Shown: positions 1 to 14,640, counted from the stretch's first letter. The stretch: 64,000 nucleotides of DNA from Gadus chalcogrammus (GCF_026213295.1 NC_079425.1:8940147-9004146); one strand, 5' to 3'. Made by a program: numbers and translations. The notes: generated by a model not told the origin, from the letters alone.

Positions 1-272
1 TGTCACTGTACAGAGTAGTCAATATGATTTGCTTGTACAGCACCTTAAAAAACTCACTGTAGCCTATATTCATAGGCACACCCAGCCTCGCTTTCAATAT
101 AACACACACTCGCATTCTGTAATCACTGTCAGTAAATAATAATATGAAAACAATATAAAATATCTTCCAGCAAGAAAAAATTATCTGATTACTGTAAATG
201 GATAAAGGTCAACAGATGCGCAATGCAGGGTTCTCCATTTTTGAACTGAGTTCAGAGTGAGATTTTGTCGGC

Positions 273-299
273 GGGGGGGGGGGGGGGGGGGGGGGGGGG
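273..299. repeat. Poly-G run (27 nt)
   Basis: An uninterrupted run of 27 G. It is G-quadruplex-prone on the + strand, and its length is likely to be unreliable in an assembly. Confidence 0.9.
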
Positions 300-394
300 A
301 TATATTACAAATTTGTCCACAGACATGGTGACTAATGTATGATAGGCATTATTGGCCCTTTAAAGGATATTGGCCTAAGCAACACCAGTAGAGG

Positions 395-651
395 CAGGGC
401 CGTTGCTACAATTCCTGGGCCCCTAGACAAGATTTACTGATGGGCCCCCCTGCGCTGAATTGTTGACGGGGGGGTGGAAGGAGCACATTGTTCACGGGGG
501 AGAAGGGGTGTACTATGGAAGTACTATGGGCTGGTGATATAATAATAATTTAGAATAAGAAAAAAAAAATTTTTTTTTTTTTTTGTGGGGCCCCCCTGGG
601 CTGTGGGCCCCCTGAATCGTCATCACCTTTCACCCCTTATCGACGGCCCTG
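395..651. mobile_element. hAT-type MITE, 257 bp, with 8-bp target duplication
   Basis: The ends are CAGGGCCGT and its reverse complement ACGGCCCTG. They are flanked on both sides by the identical octamer AGTAGAGG (387-394 and 652-659). An 8-bp target duplication with CAGGG-type ends is the hallmark of hAT transposons. The interior is G/C-homopolymer rich, has an A/T run near 560-584, and has no coding capacity, so the copy is non-autonomous. Family naming needs a repeat library. Confidence 0.8.
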
Positions 652-1424
652 AGTAGAGGCATATACTTTTCCCTGAACTTTAAAACGTTGCAAACGTGCA
701 AAACATACATTATATTTATGTGGCATTCAGTCCAATGCTTAAAAATATATCTGTGGCATTCAGTAGGCCAATGCTGTGGTAAAGTGTGCAAAGTATGAGT
801 ATGAATATTTGATGGAGTATGAGTAAGTGTTTCCTTCTGTTACATAGATAGAACTTTATCAATCCCCTGCAGGAGAATGGAAAAATGTGTTAATGTTTGT
901 CCCTATAAAACAATAATGGTAAAAAAATAATACAAAACATGGCGGTAACTCTAAAGTCAAACCGTCCAATCTGAAGGCTTTACTTAACCACTCCCCCTAC
1001 TCACTTCCACCAATGCAAAGCGAACAGAACTGAGTAGGGGAGGGCGTAGCCCAACTAGTTTGTGACAGACCCAGAGGAACGCAACGCAAATTAAATGTGA
1101 ACATGTATTGAGGCTTTAATAAAATCCCGGACGATTTTGAAATTTCACCCGGACGCATTTGATTCCTACCCTTCCACTGTTAAATAGCGGCGCAAGTTGT
1201 GTGGCGTGTGAATGGGTTGAATTGCGTGCGTCTCACGGAGAGCCCTGCGCAATGTTCAGCTGTCAGAAATGTGTTGTAATCACTTGTATTCCTCATTGCT
1301 CTCAGGCTGTGAGGAAATCAGCAGCCCGCGATCGCAGCTCCTTTGATGTGAACGCGCACAGAGCGCATAGTTCAGAGCCGGACAATCATGTCGTAGTAAA
1401 GCCCTCAGGTCTACTCTGCATGTA
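652..1424. other. Intergenic, no gene seen
   Basis: About 770 bases with no convincing exon, RNA gene or repeat boundary. The short open frame from 1159 is not related to any family I recognise and lies in a moderately CpG-rich stretch. Confidence 0.5.
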
Positions 1425-1774
1425 TTAAAGGCACACTATGCAACTTTTTTAGCCAAAATTACATTAAGTATGCAGGTTGAGAGTTGTGCTGATGGTTCTG
1501 CATCCATTTCTGGGTCGATTGGTGGGTGTGTCATTTTCCCATGTGGCCTCTACAGTGAAAAAGCGCATATGCAACTTGATGTGTTCGGACCGAGCGCACC
1601 CGGATGTGTCGCGGCGGAAGTATCCCCGAAAATGTAGTCAGATTGTAGTTTCGAAAATGCTTTACGGCACAGACACACACCCAAACATGGCACCGGCTAG
1701 ATATAAACAGCCAGTTGCGAGGCAATTGTTGCATTCATCATGGATCAATCGACTAATGGTACGGCCACACCAAC

Positions 1775-1808
1775 CGCGTTACTCGCGTTGGATAACGCGA
1801 GTAACGCG
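1775..1808. repeat. Perfect 15-bp inverted repeat, 4-nt loop
   Basis: The arms are CGCGTTACTCGCGTT (1775-1789) and its exact complement (1794-1808), separated by GGAT. It is CpG-rich and is followed by degenerate repeats of AACGCGCC to about 1868. It lies inside the TTAA-flanked element. Confidence 0.85.
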
Positions 1809-1975
1809 CCTAACCTGACGCTTGATCATTGTGTGTCACAAAAATGGTTCAACGCGCCCAACGCGCCTGTGGCTGCGCTAGAGTCCGAGGTAGGAAACCC
1901 AAACGCCGCCGTGTTTGGGTGCGTGATAGAGTTTAGATCGGGTTAGATTAAATAATCTCGGATATAAATAACGAT

Positions 1976-2610
1976 CTCATCTCATCGTCATCCGTTTTCC
2001 GGGGTCGGGTCGCGGGGGGAGCAGCTCAAGCAGGGGGCTCCAGACTTCCCTTTCCCGGGCCACATTGACCAGCTCTGACGGGGGGATCCCGAGGCATTCC
2101 CAGGCCAGTGTTGAGATATAATCTCTCCACCTAGTCCTGGGTCTTCCCCGAGGTCTCCTCCCCACTGGACGTGCCTGAAACACCTCCCAATGGAGGCGCC
2201 CAGTGGGCATCCTTGCCAGATGCCCGAACCACCTCAGCTGACTCATTTCTAAGTAAAGGAGCAGCGGCTCTAATCCGAGTTCCTCACGGATGACTGAGCT
2301 TCTCACCCTATTGCGAGACGCCAGCCACCCTTCTGAGAAAACTCATCTCGGCCGCTTGTACCTGCGATCTCGTCCTTTCGGCCATCACCCAACCCTCATG
2401 ACCATAGGTGAGGATAGGAACGAAGATCGACCGGTAGAACGAGAGCTTTGCCTTGCGGCTCAGCTCTCTTTTCGTAACAACGGTGCGGTAAAGCGAACGC
2501 AATACCGCCCCCGCTGCTCCGATTCTCCGGCCAATCTCACGCTCCATAGTACCCTCACTCGCGAACAAGACCCCGAGGTACTTGAACTCCTTCACTTGGG
2601 CTAAGGACTC
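1976..2610 (-). mobile_element. 5'-truncated LINE 3' end (reverse transcriptase C-terminus)
   Basis: On the minus strand two frames encode the C-terminal region of a non-LTR retrotransposon polyprotein. The first carries EFKYLGVLF, RRIGAAGAVLRSLY and LTYGHEGWV. The second carries QLRWFGHLARMP and GRRPRGRPRTRWRDYI. They lie in different frames, so at least one frameshift is present near 2300. The insertion is bounded by an exact 12-bp duplication, ATAAATAACGAT, at 1964-1975 and 2611-2622. This is the signature of target-primed reverse transcription with 5' truncation. The clade (Rex/RTE/L2-like) is not settled by inspection. Confidence 0.85.
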
Positions 2611-3258
2611 ATAAATAACGATAATCGGGTTAAATAACTTCACATGGTGTGTTTCCAGCATTCGTAGTGTTGATCAGCAGAGAAATAGTCCGCAAAGACG
2701 TTGAGGTTGCTTAGCAACCAGAGACTCTGTCCATGCAAGTGAACGGAGCGTTCACTCTTCGTCATAACTATCAAACCAAACATCCTTCACATTCACCGAG
2801 CGAACATTATGAAAGTAAAATGCAAATTTCTCGCTAAAAATGTTTCCATAAACGCATTTAATGGCGTAACTATGTTACTATTTCCACCCAGAATAAAGAA
2901 AGATGTCGGCCGTATGCTTCTGTGCAAGGGTCACTACTCTCTGCCAGTGACGTCGGGTCAAGCTCCACGCTGATTTATGTTTATTGCAATACAAATACAC
3001 CATTTTAAAAATGTATAACCTTGCCTACACTTTATGAACATTTACTTCGGACATGGCTCCACGCATTCGCCGGCTTCTTTGAAAACAAATGCACATGGCT
3101 CGCGTAGAAGTGCATGGGGAAGGGTCGTCAACGAGTTGTTACGACAGTGTTGTGAAATATCTACTACGAAGCTGTAGGGGGCGCTGTGTAGAGAAATGTG
3201 CGTGCCAAAACCAAGAAAACAGCGAAGAAATTCCCGAAGTTGCATAGTGGGCCTTTAA

Positions 3259-3750
3259 CTGTGGATAAACATCAACTGCACTGAAGTCATCATAACTTCA
3301 TAAGTTCTCATTTTCAAATGATTATGAATACTATTATTGTTATTTGAAGCCGTGTCAGTCTTGACTGTGGGTGGTGTGGTCCTCAGTAATATTTCTGTCT
3401 ACATTATCAAACGGAAGAACTTTTATTATGAAGCGCACAGGGCAATGAAGCACGCTAGCCAATAAGAGGACCCGCCCACCGGCGGAAACCAGATATTGAG
3501 TGGTAAATTCGTTTCGCTCAGTAAGAACCAAAAAACGAATAAACAAACTGAAATTTAGATTTTCGTTTTCTTGTCAAAACGAAAAAACGAAAAAACGGCT
3601 TGTTTTCTGGTTTCTGCTTGCGTCAATTATTCCCAGAAAACAGAGTAATAAAACGTACCTTGCTCCGAGCAATTGGCTTAACTGATTGGATTGTTTAATG
3701 TGACAACCAGATTGTTTTCTTTATTTTTTATTTTTTGTATTTACATTGAT
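3259..3750. other. Intergenic, no gene seen
   Basis: There is no exon or RNA gene. Around 3530-3600 is a stretch of CGAAAAAA-type short repeats and their complements, of unknown origin. Confidence 0.4.
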
Positions 3751-4580
3751 AGATTGATTGATTGATTGTCTTTATTTCGAACATGCAAGCAATAAAAAAC
3801 ATGATTATTAATCAATTAATGATTATCATTTGATTATTAATAGATTAAATAAAAAATAAAAGAGACAACAAAAAAAAAAACACAAAAGAAGTCAAATTAA
3901 AAAAAAAAACTTTCTACATGCTCATAAGGGGGTAGGAGGAAGTAAAAAAACGTATCTAGTCCTACCCCTTAATAGATCAATTTAGCTTGGATAGATGTCA
4001 CCAACATGTCCTACCATACCTATACATGTATATTATAAGTTACTATATATAGATATTACAAATATAAATACAAATACCATGTATATTACAACAGTCTACA
4101 TACGTCAATGTTACAGAGGCTTTTCTAATTGTCTGTAATTTGTGAAGATGATGTCTTTATATTTATTTTTGAACTGTCTTATGCTTTGGCTTTTCTGTAC
4201 TTCCACACTTAACTTATTCCACAATTTAACTCCGTAGATGCTGATACAAAAGCTATTTTTCGTTGTGCGTGTGTGGTGGACCTTGAAGTTCAGCTGTCCC
4301 CTTAACTTATAACGTCCCTCCCTTTCAGAAAACATTGCCTGTATGTTTTTTGGTAGCATATCATTTCTGGCTTTGAAGATTGTTTGGGCAGTTTTGAATT
4401 CAACCAGATCAGGAATTTGAGAGTTTTGGACTGTATGAATAGTTGATTAGTATGTTCATGATAAATTACATTATGGATTATTCTAATGACTCGCTTCTGA
4501 AGAATACACAACGGTTGTAAAGAGCTTAGAGGTGGTGCACACACCAGTTTCAGGTGTAGCCTATACAAAATTATTCAACT
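3751..4580 (-). mobile_element. Decayed LINE 3' end with GATT-repeat tail
   Basis: On the minus strand the segment 4568-4302 encodes LQKRVIRIIHNVIYHEHTNQ, then a frameshift in the 4360-4400 region leads to MLPKNIQAMFSEREGRYKLR and NSFCISIYGVKLWNKLS (4359-4111). This pattern matches the C-terminal end of fish LINE reverse-transcriptase proteins. The 3' end runs into a short (TGAT)n tract near 3751-3768, a usual LINE tail. It is non-functional: truncated and frameshifted. Confidence 0.65.
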
Positions 4581-4926
4581 GTGATGCAACTCACCATAAG
4601 TTTGGTAGTGACGATGTTAAATAACTGAAATGGTTAAAATACTACCTAGTTTAAACAGTATAACAAATATTGTTGAAATGTTCAAAATATAGAACAGAGC
4701 GCTACATCAAAAGAAGCACTTAGAAGGGGTACAAATGACTTTAAAATGCATATTTAGCCAACCATTGGTGGATGAGTGCTTCAATTCGGTTTTACAGTTT
4801 CTATAGATGGTATACAGGTGGTGGCAGTAATGAGACAGTTTTCTTTTTGAAGCAGCCAAAGGAGACGACGAAGAAGACGTAAAACGAGAGCTCCTAACCA
4901 ACTCTCGCGTTAATCTTCATAGCTAG

Positions 4927-4970
4927 TATAAATACAGACGTCCCTGGTTAACGGTCTCTTTTCCTTTGTC
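4927..4970 (+). promoter_or_regulatory. rpl12: rpl12 core promoter: TATA-like box and 5' TOP start
   Basis: TATAAATA at 4927-4934 lies 29 bases upstream of a pyrimidine tract CTCTTTTCCTTT beginning at 4956. Vertebrate ribosomal protein mRNAs start at a C within such a 5' terminal oligopyrimidine tract, which puts their translation under mTOR/LARP1 control. The start at 4956 and the TOP function are inferred from this spacing and the family rule. Confidence 0.65.
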
Positions 4971-5074
4971 CCCTTAGCGGTGAAGGTGCAACAGTAATCG
5001 GTCGTCCCGAATCTGGGTTCATCCGACACCATCACCAACCAAGCTGAACAGAGCACTACTACCAGATCAGCATC

Positions 5075-7429
<2,355 letters not shown>

Positions 7430-7437
7430 TGCTTGAC

Positions 7438-7443
7438 AATAAA
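7438..7443 (+). terminator. rpl12 polyadenylation signal
   Basis: AATAAA 9 bases after the rpl12 stop codon, followed by a T-rich segment with TTGTTTCC. It gives the very short 3' UTR typical of ribosomal protein genes. Confidence 0.85.
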
Positions 7444-7888
7444 ATTGACTAAATTTAACTTGTTTCCTCTGGTCTTTTTATGGTGTATATCACTGTTTGG
7501 TTTTGCATGCGAGTTATGTACTTGTATCAGTTAGTCCTAACCAGGAATGTTTTACTCATGGTTCTTAAATTGTTAATGTAAAATTGGTGATGGAAGCCAT
7601 CCCACTCGGAAGAGTTGTGAAGAATCTTCACAACAGCGATTGTTGGAATGTTGTATCAGCGCTGTTTGCTGACGTCACTGTTAATGAAGCGAGATCCCAA
7701 TCAGCCACCTTGCCCCGCCGTCGATCGTGCATAAATTATGAACGTCGCGTATGCCCCCAAAACACCCACCCCTTGTTGGTGATTGGTTAGAATACTCTAG
7801 GTCAGCGGTACGTGCTACTGCTTATAGAGCGGGCATCTAGCGGATCTTGAGTAAAATGCAATGTTACGGCCTAGAATCGCTGAAACGA
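7444..7888. other. Intergenic, no gene seen
   Basis: Spacer after rpl12. An open frame from 7584 has no recognisable relatives. Confidence 0.4.
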
Positions 7889-8742
7889 CCAGTGGCGGTG
7901 GGACAATAGAGGGCGCTAGTGCGCCGCCCCTCCGTGAAATATTCACTTGATTATATCTTCCAACTATTCTAAACTATTTATACGGAATAAATCAACAATA
8001 CAGCGTTTTTCGTTTAATTGTGTGATATTTGTCACTACCAGCAACCATTTAAATGCGTCCGAACGTCAATGATTTGGGCTGGGCTAGTTATTGGTCATTC
8101 GAAATAAATGCCTTCCATCCCGCTAACCTTTTGCTGTATCAAGCAGACTGCTTTTCATTAGCGCAAGAAAATTCGCAGTTGGGTCGCACCAGTGTGCGCC
8201 CCAGGCCAATGGTATCGCTTTTCTATTTTATCACATGATTGGACAATTCAGCGGCTTTCGCGTAACAAAACTTTTCGCTAACTAGCAGAGTTGTAAGCCC
8301 TTTCCACCCTTTTCAGTGGAGGAATGGGACTCCAAGCAATGTTATATTTAAAAGGAGCAATTAAGTTACATATTTTAGTCTTTCGGCCTATAGAATATAT
8401 ACAAAATGAAGCAACTTTCCCATATTTAAGTGCATTTGAAGTAGACATTGACTCACAAATATTGGACGCTATAGGACTGATCATGATTTGTCTCAATATC
8501 AGAATAACAATGGGTCAAATAGCAAAGGCTGGTGGAATGGCCATAAAGTAGGTCTGTATATGCAGTAAGCTTGTCCAGGCCCTGCAAGTCAGGATGTAGG
8601 CTATGAATCGGAATGAATAGGTAGATAGGTAGTGGCCAACCCCAAAATGCACCAGAATACAGGAAATCAAGTCTATTGGTCAATTTTTTAAGTTCAGTAT
8701 TACTGTGCCCCACCAACATTTTTGATCACCAGCCCCCACTGG
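7889..8742. mobile_element. Possible DNA-transposon remnant with CCAGTGG ends
   Basis: The left end CCAGTGGCGGTGG and the right end, read in reverse, CCAGTGGGGGCTGG resemble short terminal inverted repeats. The interior has no coding sequence and starts with GGCGCTAGTGCGCC, a small palindrome. I see no clear target duplication, so both boundaries and the assignment are tentative. Confidence 0.3.
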
Positions 8743-9051
8743 ATACAACCTACACTGCCAACGGCACTAGTTACAACAAATACTCGCAATTCGCTTGGAT
8801 TGAAGCTTCCGCTTGTCTGCAATGAACCGTTTCATTTATCCATTTGAACCTGGAGCATGTCAATCATTAACATTGGTACATAAAAATAGTTGAGCATTGG
8901 TAACAGTTAAATGGTGATTAGACTGAATCACTTGCTAGTGATGGGTTGCTATGCAGGAATATCCATAATTCCTGGTAAAGTGGGATTGCTTAAACATTAA
9001 CCCCATACAACAATGGTTGACTGAGGGGAATTGAACTGGTAGGTTTATACA

Positions 9052-9057
9052 TTTATT
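9052..9057 (-). terminator. Candidate pole3 polyadenylation signal
   Basis: AATAAA on the minus strand about 475 bases after the pole3 stop; it is the first canonical hexamer I see downstream. It implies a 3' UTR of roughly 0.5 kb. Confidence 0.5.
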
Positions 9058-9532
9058 AAGTCATATTGCTGAGGACCTTCAAGTAAGGCATTCAACTATG
9101 TAGCCAGGTTACTGGACCATGTGACCAAAAAACAAATTGGTAACATGTTAACAATATCAGGACAATGTCCATGTATTTTACAAAAACAGCAGTATCAATT
9201 TGATCATTGAAACCAGCAACTATATTTGGAACATATTCTAGACATACAAAACTGACCCAATAGCAAAACAGCCTTGCACATAGCAACAGTCGTGCACTAG
9301 GCTAAAGACCTGAGATCCTAGTCCTGAAACTGAACCCTTCAGTGACCAATCAAGACAGGTTTGCATGTGTTGATGCTTTTGAATGCAATGGAAAAAATAC
9401 ATTGGTTCAAGTACATCAATTGAAAAACTTTGCCCATCAATCAGTCATAACCCCAAAAGGATCATAAGAGTGCATTTTCATTGTTTGTGATGGCTCCTTA
9501 AGTAAAAGTAGGATAAGCCACTGGAAAATTCT

Positions 9533-10560
9533 TTAGTTCTCCACTTCCTCCTCCTCTGCATCATTTTCAGCCTCTGGCTCTTCCTCCATTCGCTCTTCAT
9601 CATCCTCTTCCTCTCGACTCTTATCATTATCCGTCTCCTTCTTCTCTTTTTCTTTGCGTTTCTGATCAGACACCTCCTTTTTCCCTTTTTTGTAAACTGT
9701 CGAGTAGGAAGAAACAATTATAAATACCGTACAAAGTGACCATGCATCTTAACAGCCGAACATGACAAATTTGCATTATACAGAAGACTGATAATTGTTT
9801 CACACAAACAAACCTTCCAATGCTTCCCTTAGAGGCTCCAAAAACCGTTCAAACTCCATTTCCTCCATGGCAGCCAACACATCTGCTGCATTCAGAGTTT
9901 TTCTTTTTGCTTTCATAGCAAAATTGTTTGCGCTGCCAAGTTCACAAAGAGGGACAACAAAGCAATATAAATAAAAACCTCAAAAGACATTTCATGTTAT
10001 TGCTAGGTAATAAACAAATACAACTTTTTCACAAACTTAATTTCTCATACCACTTGCATTTGAGATGATTTACAAGTGCTAGATTTACTAACAATCAACC
10101 TGGACTATCATTAATAGATTTGACAGTACGACTAAAAAATACATACTTTGAACATTGAAATTACAACAGTTTTCAATCTCTATGAAATAAAACATTACAA
10201 TTACATTGTAGTGGACTACGTTTGATGATTTGTTCTGCTGGTGTTGTGGAGCGTTTACTTTGATTCATTTACCTACCATGAAGTTGCATACAAAACGAAT
10301 ACACTGGCCGCTTGCGATATTGCCCTTCTTGCTTCTTTGGACACATTAACACCATCCGGTAGCTGCGGAGCATACATCATGTTTAAATTCACCTGGACAA
10401 ATTTTTACTAATTATTTCGCCACATTGTCAAGCACGCAGGATACAAATAAACAATAGACAGTTGTAGGGTAAGGGCCACGTTGAATCAACTCACCGCCTC
10501 TTTAATAATGCGAGTAATAACAGCGTTCGGAAGGTTTAGGTCCTCGGGTCTTTCCGCCAT
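9533..10560 (-). CDS. pole3: DNA polymerase epsilon subunit 3 (CHRAC17-type histone-fold protein)
   Basis: Small nuclear histone-fold subunit. With POLE4 it forms the accessory dimer of the leading-strand polymerase epsilon and handles parental H3-H4; with CHRAC15 it serves the CHRAC remodeller. Four exons on the minus strand join in frame: 10495-10560, 10277-10362, 9814-9932, 9533-9696, giving 144 aa (human 147). The N-terminus [20 protein letters not shown] and the histone-fold segments [35 protein letters not shown] and [20 protein letters not shown] are clear. From about residue 92 it is a Lys/Glu-rich then acidic tail ending EEEEVEN, as in the family. The start ATG is followed directly by the conserved peptide. 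The gene lies tail-to-tail with rpl12 and faces kmt5b. Confidence 0.96.
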
Positions 10561-12061
10561 TTCAGATCACCCCCAATAATTAATGTTCAACGCAAGTGGC
10601 TTATGGATAATTTGAACTCGCTCCAACTGCAAAGCTAGCGACAGACAGCTAACGTAGCAAAACTATTGTTAGCGTTCGAATTATAGTTGACAAAAAATGT
10701 AACGTAAATGAAAAAGGAACTATTTTATCATCGTAGCTAGTACAATCCTGTTGTTGTGTTGAGTTAAGAAAGTTGAGACCAAGTTACGGTTCTCAATAAC
10801 GCTACCAAGACAAATATCCGAAATATACAAAGGTTTGTTATGGGACGTTTCCCGCGAACCAACCATGCGTCGGTTCTGTCAACTTTCAACCCTGACCTCT
10901 GACGTAGTTTCCTTATCACCAATTGTATTTGGTACGTATTTCCTTTCGTCTTATTTGTCGTGATGTTCATGCGTTCATCGTGTTGTGTGCTTCTATATTG
11001 AAATAACAAACAAGATAAGATATTATGATAGCCAAATTTCAACTCGCTCATATCTTAAAATGAACTGAACATATATGTAGTCAATGCTGATCGATAGTGA
11101 TTTAAATAATGGTGTCCATAAAAACACATCCTATTACTCATATATTCTACAATTTAAAAATAAAAAAGCTAGCCAGCCCTTAACTCTCCCACTCAAACAC
11201 CCCACAGCAAAGCTACGCTAGAACGCATCACAAAGTTGCTCAGTCAGTTAGGGTGGAGATCTGTTAATCAATTTTTGAATTCTGAAAGTGTCCCGCCTTC
11301 TATCTTGGAGGGTCATTTTAGACATTTAACTTTTAACTTCTTGCAGTCGTTGGTATCCATGTATGCGGCTACTGCCTCCCACAGTTTCAAGAGTGCACTG
11401 CACCCATTTAGTGATTTAACATTCTCAGATTAGGACTGCATTTGCCACTGATTTTTCCACTGATCCTAAGGTAAATTCACGTTTTGTATCAATCTTAGCA
11501 CTCATCGATCTTAGCACTTAGAGCTTTTTTGCACATCACAACCTTTCTTTACATACTCTCAAGATTTCAAAATAACAGTGTATAGTCTTCTATTTATTTT
11601 AACATGTCTGTTCAAGCCTAGTCTCATTATGGGGACTGTTACTGTAAATTGGTTGCAGGCCAGCATCCCTTTTGTCTTTCAGATTCAGACTTATTCTGCT
11701 TTCAAACGTGGGCTGGAACCTTTATACAGTCTCTCACCCTGATCCCAGCTACTACAGCTTGTTCTTGATTATGATGTCTTGGACAAGGTCAGTCCTGGCT
11801 GGGGATCTCTCATCCTTTATAGCCACCAGTGAAGCTGAATCAGAAAATATCCTTGTGAGGTCTTACAGATTCCAACACCTTTTGTGCCCTGATATTTCAT
11901 CTGTTGTGAATACCGACACTCCCTCTGGTAGATTTCTGCCTTGTGCTAATTTTATAATTGGATATTCTGAACCCTGCCTTCCCAGTGGATCCATGGAACG
12001 ATCTGAACATATATGGTTAGATAATTATGTACCAAAAGCCTTTACATGACCTATGAAGTCT
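10561..12061. other. Spacer upstream of pole3
   Basis: The sequence adjoining the pole3 start should hold its promoter, but no TATA or clear motif stands out. The frame at 11672-12049 (125 aa) has no family resemblance and no splice logic; I treat it as chance. Confidence 0.35.
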
Positions 12062-12065
12062 TCTG

Positions 12066-12237
12066 CCTTCCTTCCTTCCTTCCTTCCTTCCTTCCTTCCT
12101 TCCTTCCTTCCCTCCTTCCTTCCTTCCTTCCTTCCTTCCTTCCTTCCTTCCTTCCTTCCCTCCCTCCTTCCTTCCTTCCTTCCTTCCTTCCTTCCTTCCT
12201 TCCTTCCTTCCTTCCTTCCTTCCTTCCTTCCTTCCTT
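12066..12237. repeat. (CTTC)n microsatellite
   Basis: About 170 bases of TTCC repeats with only a few CCC interruptions. One strand is pure pyrimidine, so triplex (H-DNA) formation is possible. Confidence 0.97.
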
Positions 12238-13102
12238 AATGCATGAACGAGAAATAAACATTGGTACTAAAAAGTCACAGTGGTACACACAACGAGAAAC
12301 CCTCCTACTTTCCTCACCTCAATTCCTGTGCCAAGTTATTAGATTATGAATAAAACAATCAATTGCACTACCAATTGCTCCCCAGTCCCACAGCTCCTAC
12401 AATGGTTATTTTCCTGGCTGGGTATGGATTTTGTAAGATGATGTAAATCTAACTTAATTTGTCTGAGCTTTGAGGAGTCTCTCCCATTTCCACCAAAAGA
12501 GCAGGGACAGGAGTGGTTTGAATTATCCTCATCGCACCAATAAGTCATTAGCCTGCACAAGATTCACCTGTTCCAACATTGTACTGGCTGCACTACCTTG
12601 ATGTGTTACATAACTCACACAATTCTAACTTAAACTGTACAATTAGATTGTATATATACATACATAAATATTAATAATAAGTATGTTTTAATCATTGTAT
12701 AATCCCATGAAAACAACAATCTTTGTTTCCAGTTCCTTAGAATAAGCCCTTTATATCTACATAGGGAGTGTCCTCTTTCATGGAGCACAGCATGTTTAAC
12801 CACCGTGTACCTACAGTAGTCTAATTTAAAGTAAACTATAAATTGAAGGGTTAAGGGAACCCCCTGTTCAAACACAATGAGATTAAATTAATGGGTTTTG
12901 GGTTTAGAATTCTTATAAGGAAGGGAACAGGTTTTTTTTTATCCCCGTGGCTAGGCTACACATTTGTGTACTCATTTTTTTTGTAGAGTTGATATGTACC
13001 GTTCAAATTAGCAATGTTGTATATGATGTATGTATACGCACACACCTTTGCGGTGACCGACAAGTGTCCAACAGCTAAAGCCTCTCTCGGTGTTCAAATC
13101 AA

Positions 13103-13218
<116 letters not shown>

Positions 13219-13934
13219 TGGTGTTATGCTATAAGTGTCTGAGAAGCTAAACCTTCTCTCGGACACCCTTCATATAGTTTTGTGAAGACAAGTTTGTGCT
13301 CTATTCCTTCCAACCAATCGGGTAGTCGACCTCACCTCTAGATGCTGTTAAATCTACACACTAGTCCTTTAATCGTCTTCACATATTGCCGCCGACAACC
13401 CCTCAACCAAAAATGCAGTAAATGTTGCTCTATCAACATTATTAGTTTGCAGACTCTGGTCGACCAATTGTGCAACAGATATATTGGAGTTTACTTAATG
13501 ATTAAAATGAAAACACTGTTTAAAAAAATTGTTGAATCAGCTTTATGTGGAGCATTACAAGAAACAGTTGAGGAAAATTTTGAAGAATAAAATTATTTCA
13601 CCATGTTGCCCTTTGGTGGTTTAAAAACTCCCTTTCAAACATAGACTGTATTCAATAACTTTTAAACTATAAAGAACTACAATTTTGTGATAACTATATT
13701 TGGAAGTAAATATTACAATTCTGTGTGGTCAGGATTTAAATATGTAATTCCTGGACTATATATTAGTGTTATATTAGGGTTAGGTGGCTTAATTTAGCAC
13801 CTCCTCTTGAAGCGCTCATCTCTCTAAAAGTAGATGTTGGTCCTTATACCTTATTCCTATCTATTTTCCTTCCTACCTGTAAAACAGAGGACTAGGTGCT
13901 TGGGAGTTAACCAATGTGTCTGTATATATCTGCA

Positions 13935-14640
13935 GAAGATCCCCAAGAGATTCTCTGGGACATACTTCAGGAGTAAGCGACACAAGGGTCAATCATACGA
14001 GCCATTCGGTCCCTGTACATCCTGCGTGAGAGTTGGGTCAGCATTCTTGGCATTCTGGTTCAGTGTTGGACTCCGGCAAGGCTGTACTTTGTCTCCCCTC
14101 TTGCTAGTTATCTTCATTGACCTGAAATCAAGGAATAGCCATAGCTTGGATAATGTCCCATGTCAGGGCATCTCAGTTGTTCGCAGAGGAAGTTTTCCTC
14201 TTTGCTTTGTTGCGATCTCTATTGTAAAGTGGTTGGCATGCAAATTAGCATCTGGCCTTGGTTCTCTCCAAGAAAAGGATGGCTTGCAGCAGCGGCTGCA
14301 GTGATGTGGTATCTGAAAGGGAGGGTGTCGTTGAAGAGAGCTGAGCCGAAATTGACCAGTCGTTCGACGATTCTGTCTTCGTCTTTTTGCCACAAAGCAT
14401 AAGGTTGCAGCTGAGATGGTTAAGCGTTAAGCGTGTCTCCCTTTGAAGGTGTTCCAAAGACAATCTACTGGGAGGAGAACCTGGGACTGACCCACGACTT
14501 GATCGAGGGAGAATATCCCCAAAAGAATAGTGGATCCCCCCAAGATGAGCTGTAGAATGTGACAGCTACAGCTGTCCCATTCTACAGCTACTTGCCCTAC
14601 TAGCTGGTGAGGAGGGCACAATAGCTGGGCTGGAAGGTTG
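13935..14640 (+). mobile_element. Decayed LINE reverse-transcriptase fragment
   Basis: In one frame from 13938: EDPQEILWDILQE, a stop, then IIRAIRSLYILRESWVSILG. Shifting frame gives VGLRQGCTLSPLLLVIFID, the conserved block found in fish LINE reverse transcriptases just before the catalytic motif. Downstream pieces GRVSLKRAEPKLTSRSTILSSSFC and, near 14470-14560, a GRISPKRIVDPPK-like segment continue the relic. The FADD-type catalytic motif is not found. Multiple stops and frameshifts make it non-functional. It may be the same broad family as the insertion at 1976-2610. Confidence 0.7.

Larger units (their letters stand above)
1429..3254. mobile_element. TTAA-flanked element with TIRs, about 1.8 kb, interrupted by a LINE
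   Basis: The left end reads AGGCACACTATGCAACTT. The right end, read in reverse complement, is AGGCCCACTATGCAACTT, which is 17 of 18 identical. Both ends abut TTAA (1425-1428 and 3255-3258), the target preferred by piggyBac-type transposons. No transposase is visible. A LINE fragment (1976-2610) sits inside, so the element is older than that insertion and its own length is about 1.2 kb. The piggyBac assignment is inferred from the TTAA only. Confidence 0.6.

Noticed and set aside
11672..12049. 125-aa open frame upstream of pole3
   Set aside because: No similarity to a family I know and no supporting signals; runs toward a CTTC repeat. Treated as chance.
13834..14304. 156-aa frame as a host gene
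   Set aside because: Contains a LINE reverse-transcriptase block (LRQGCTLSPLL) with surrounding frameshifts; it is a retrotransposon relic.
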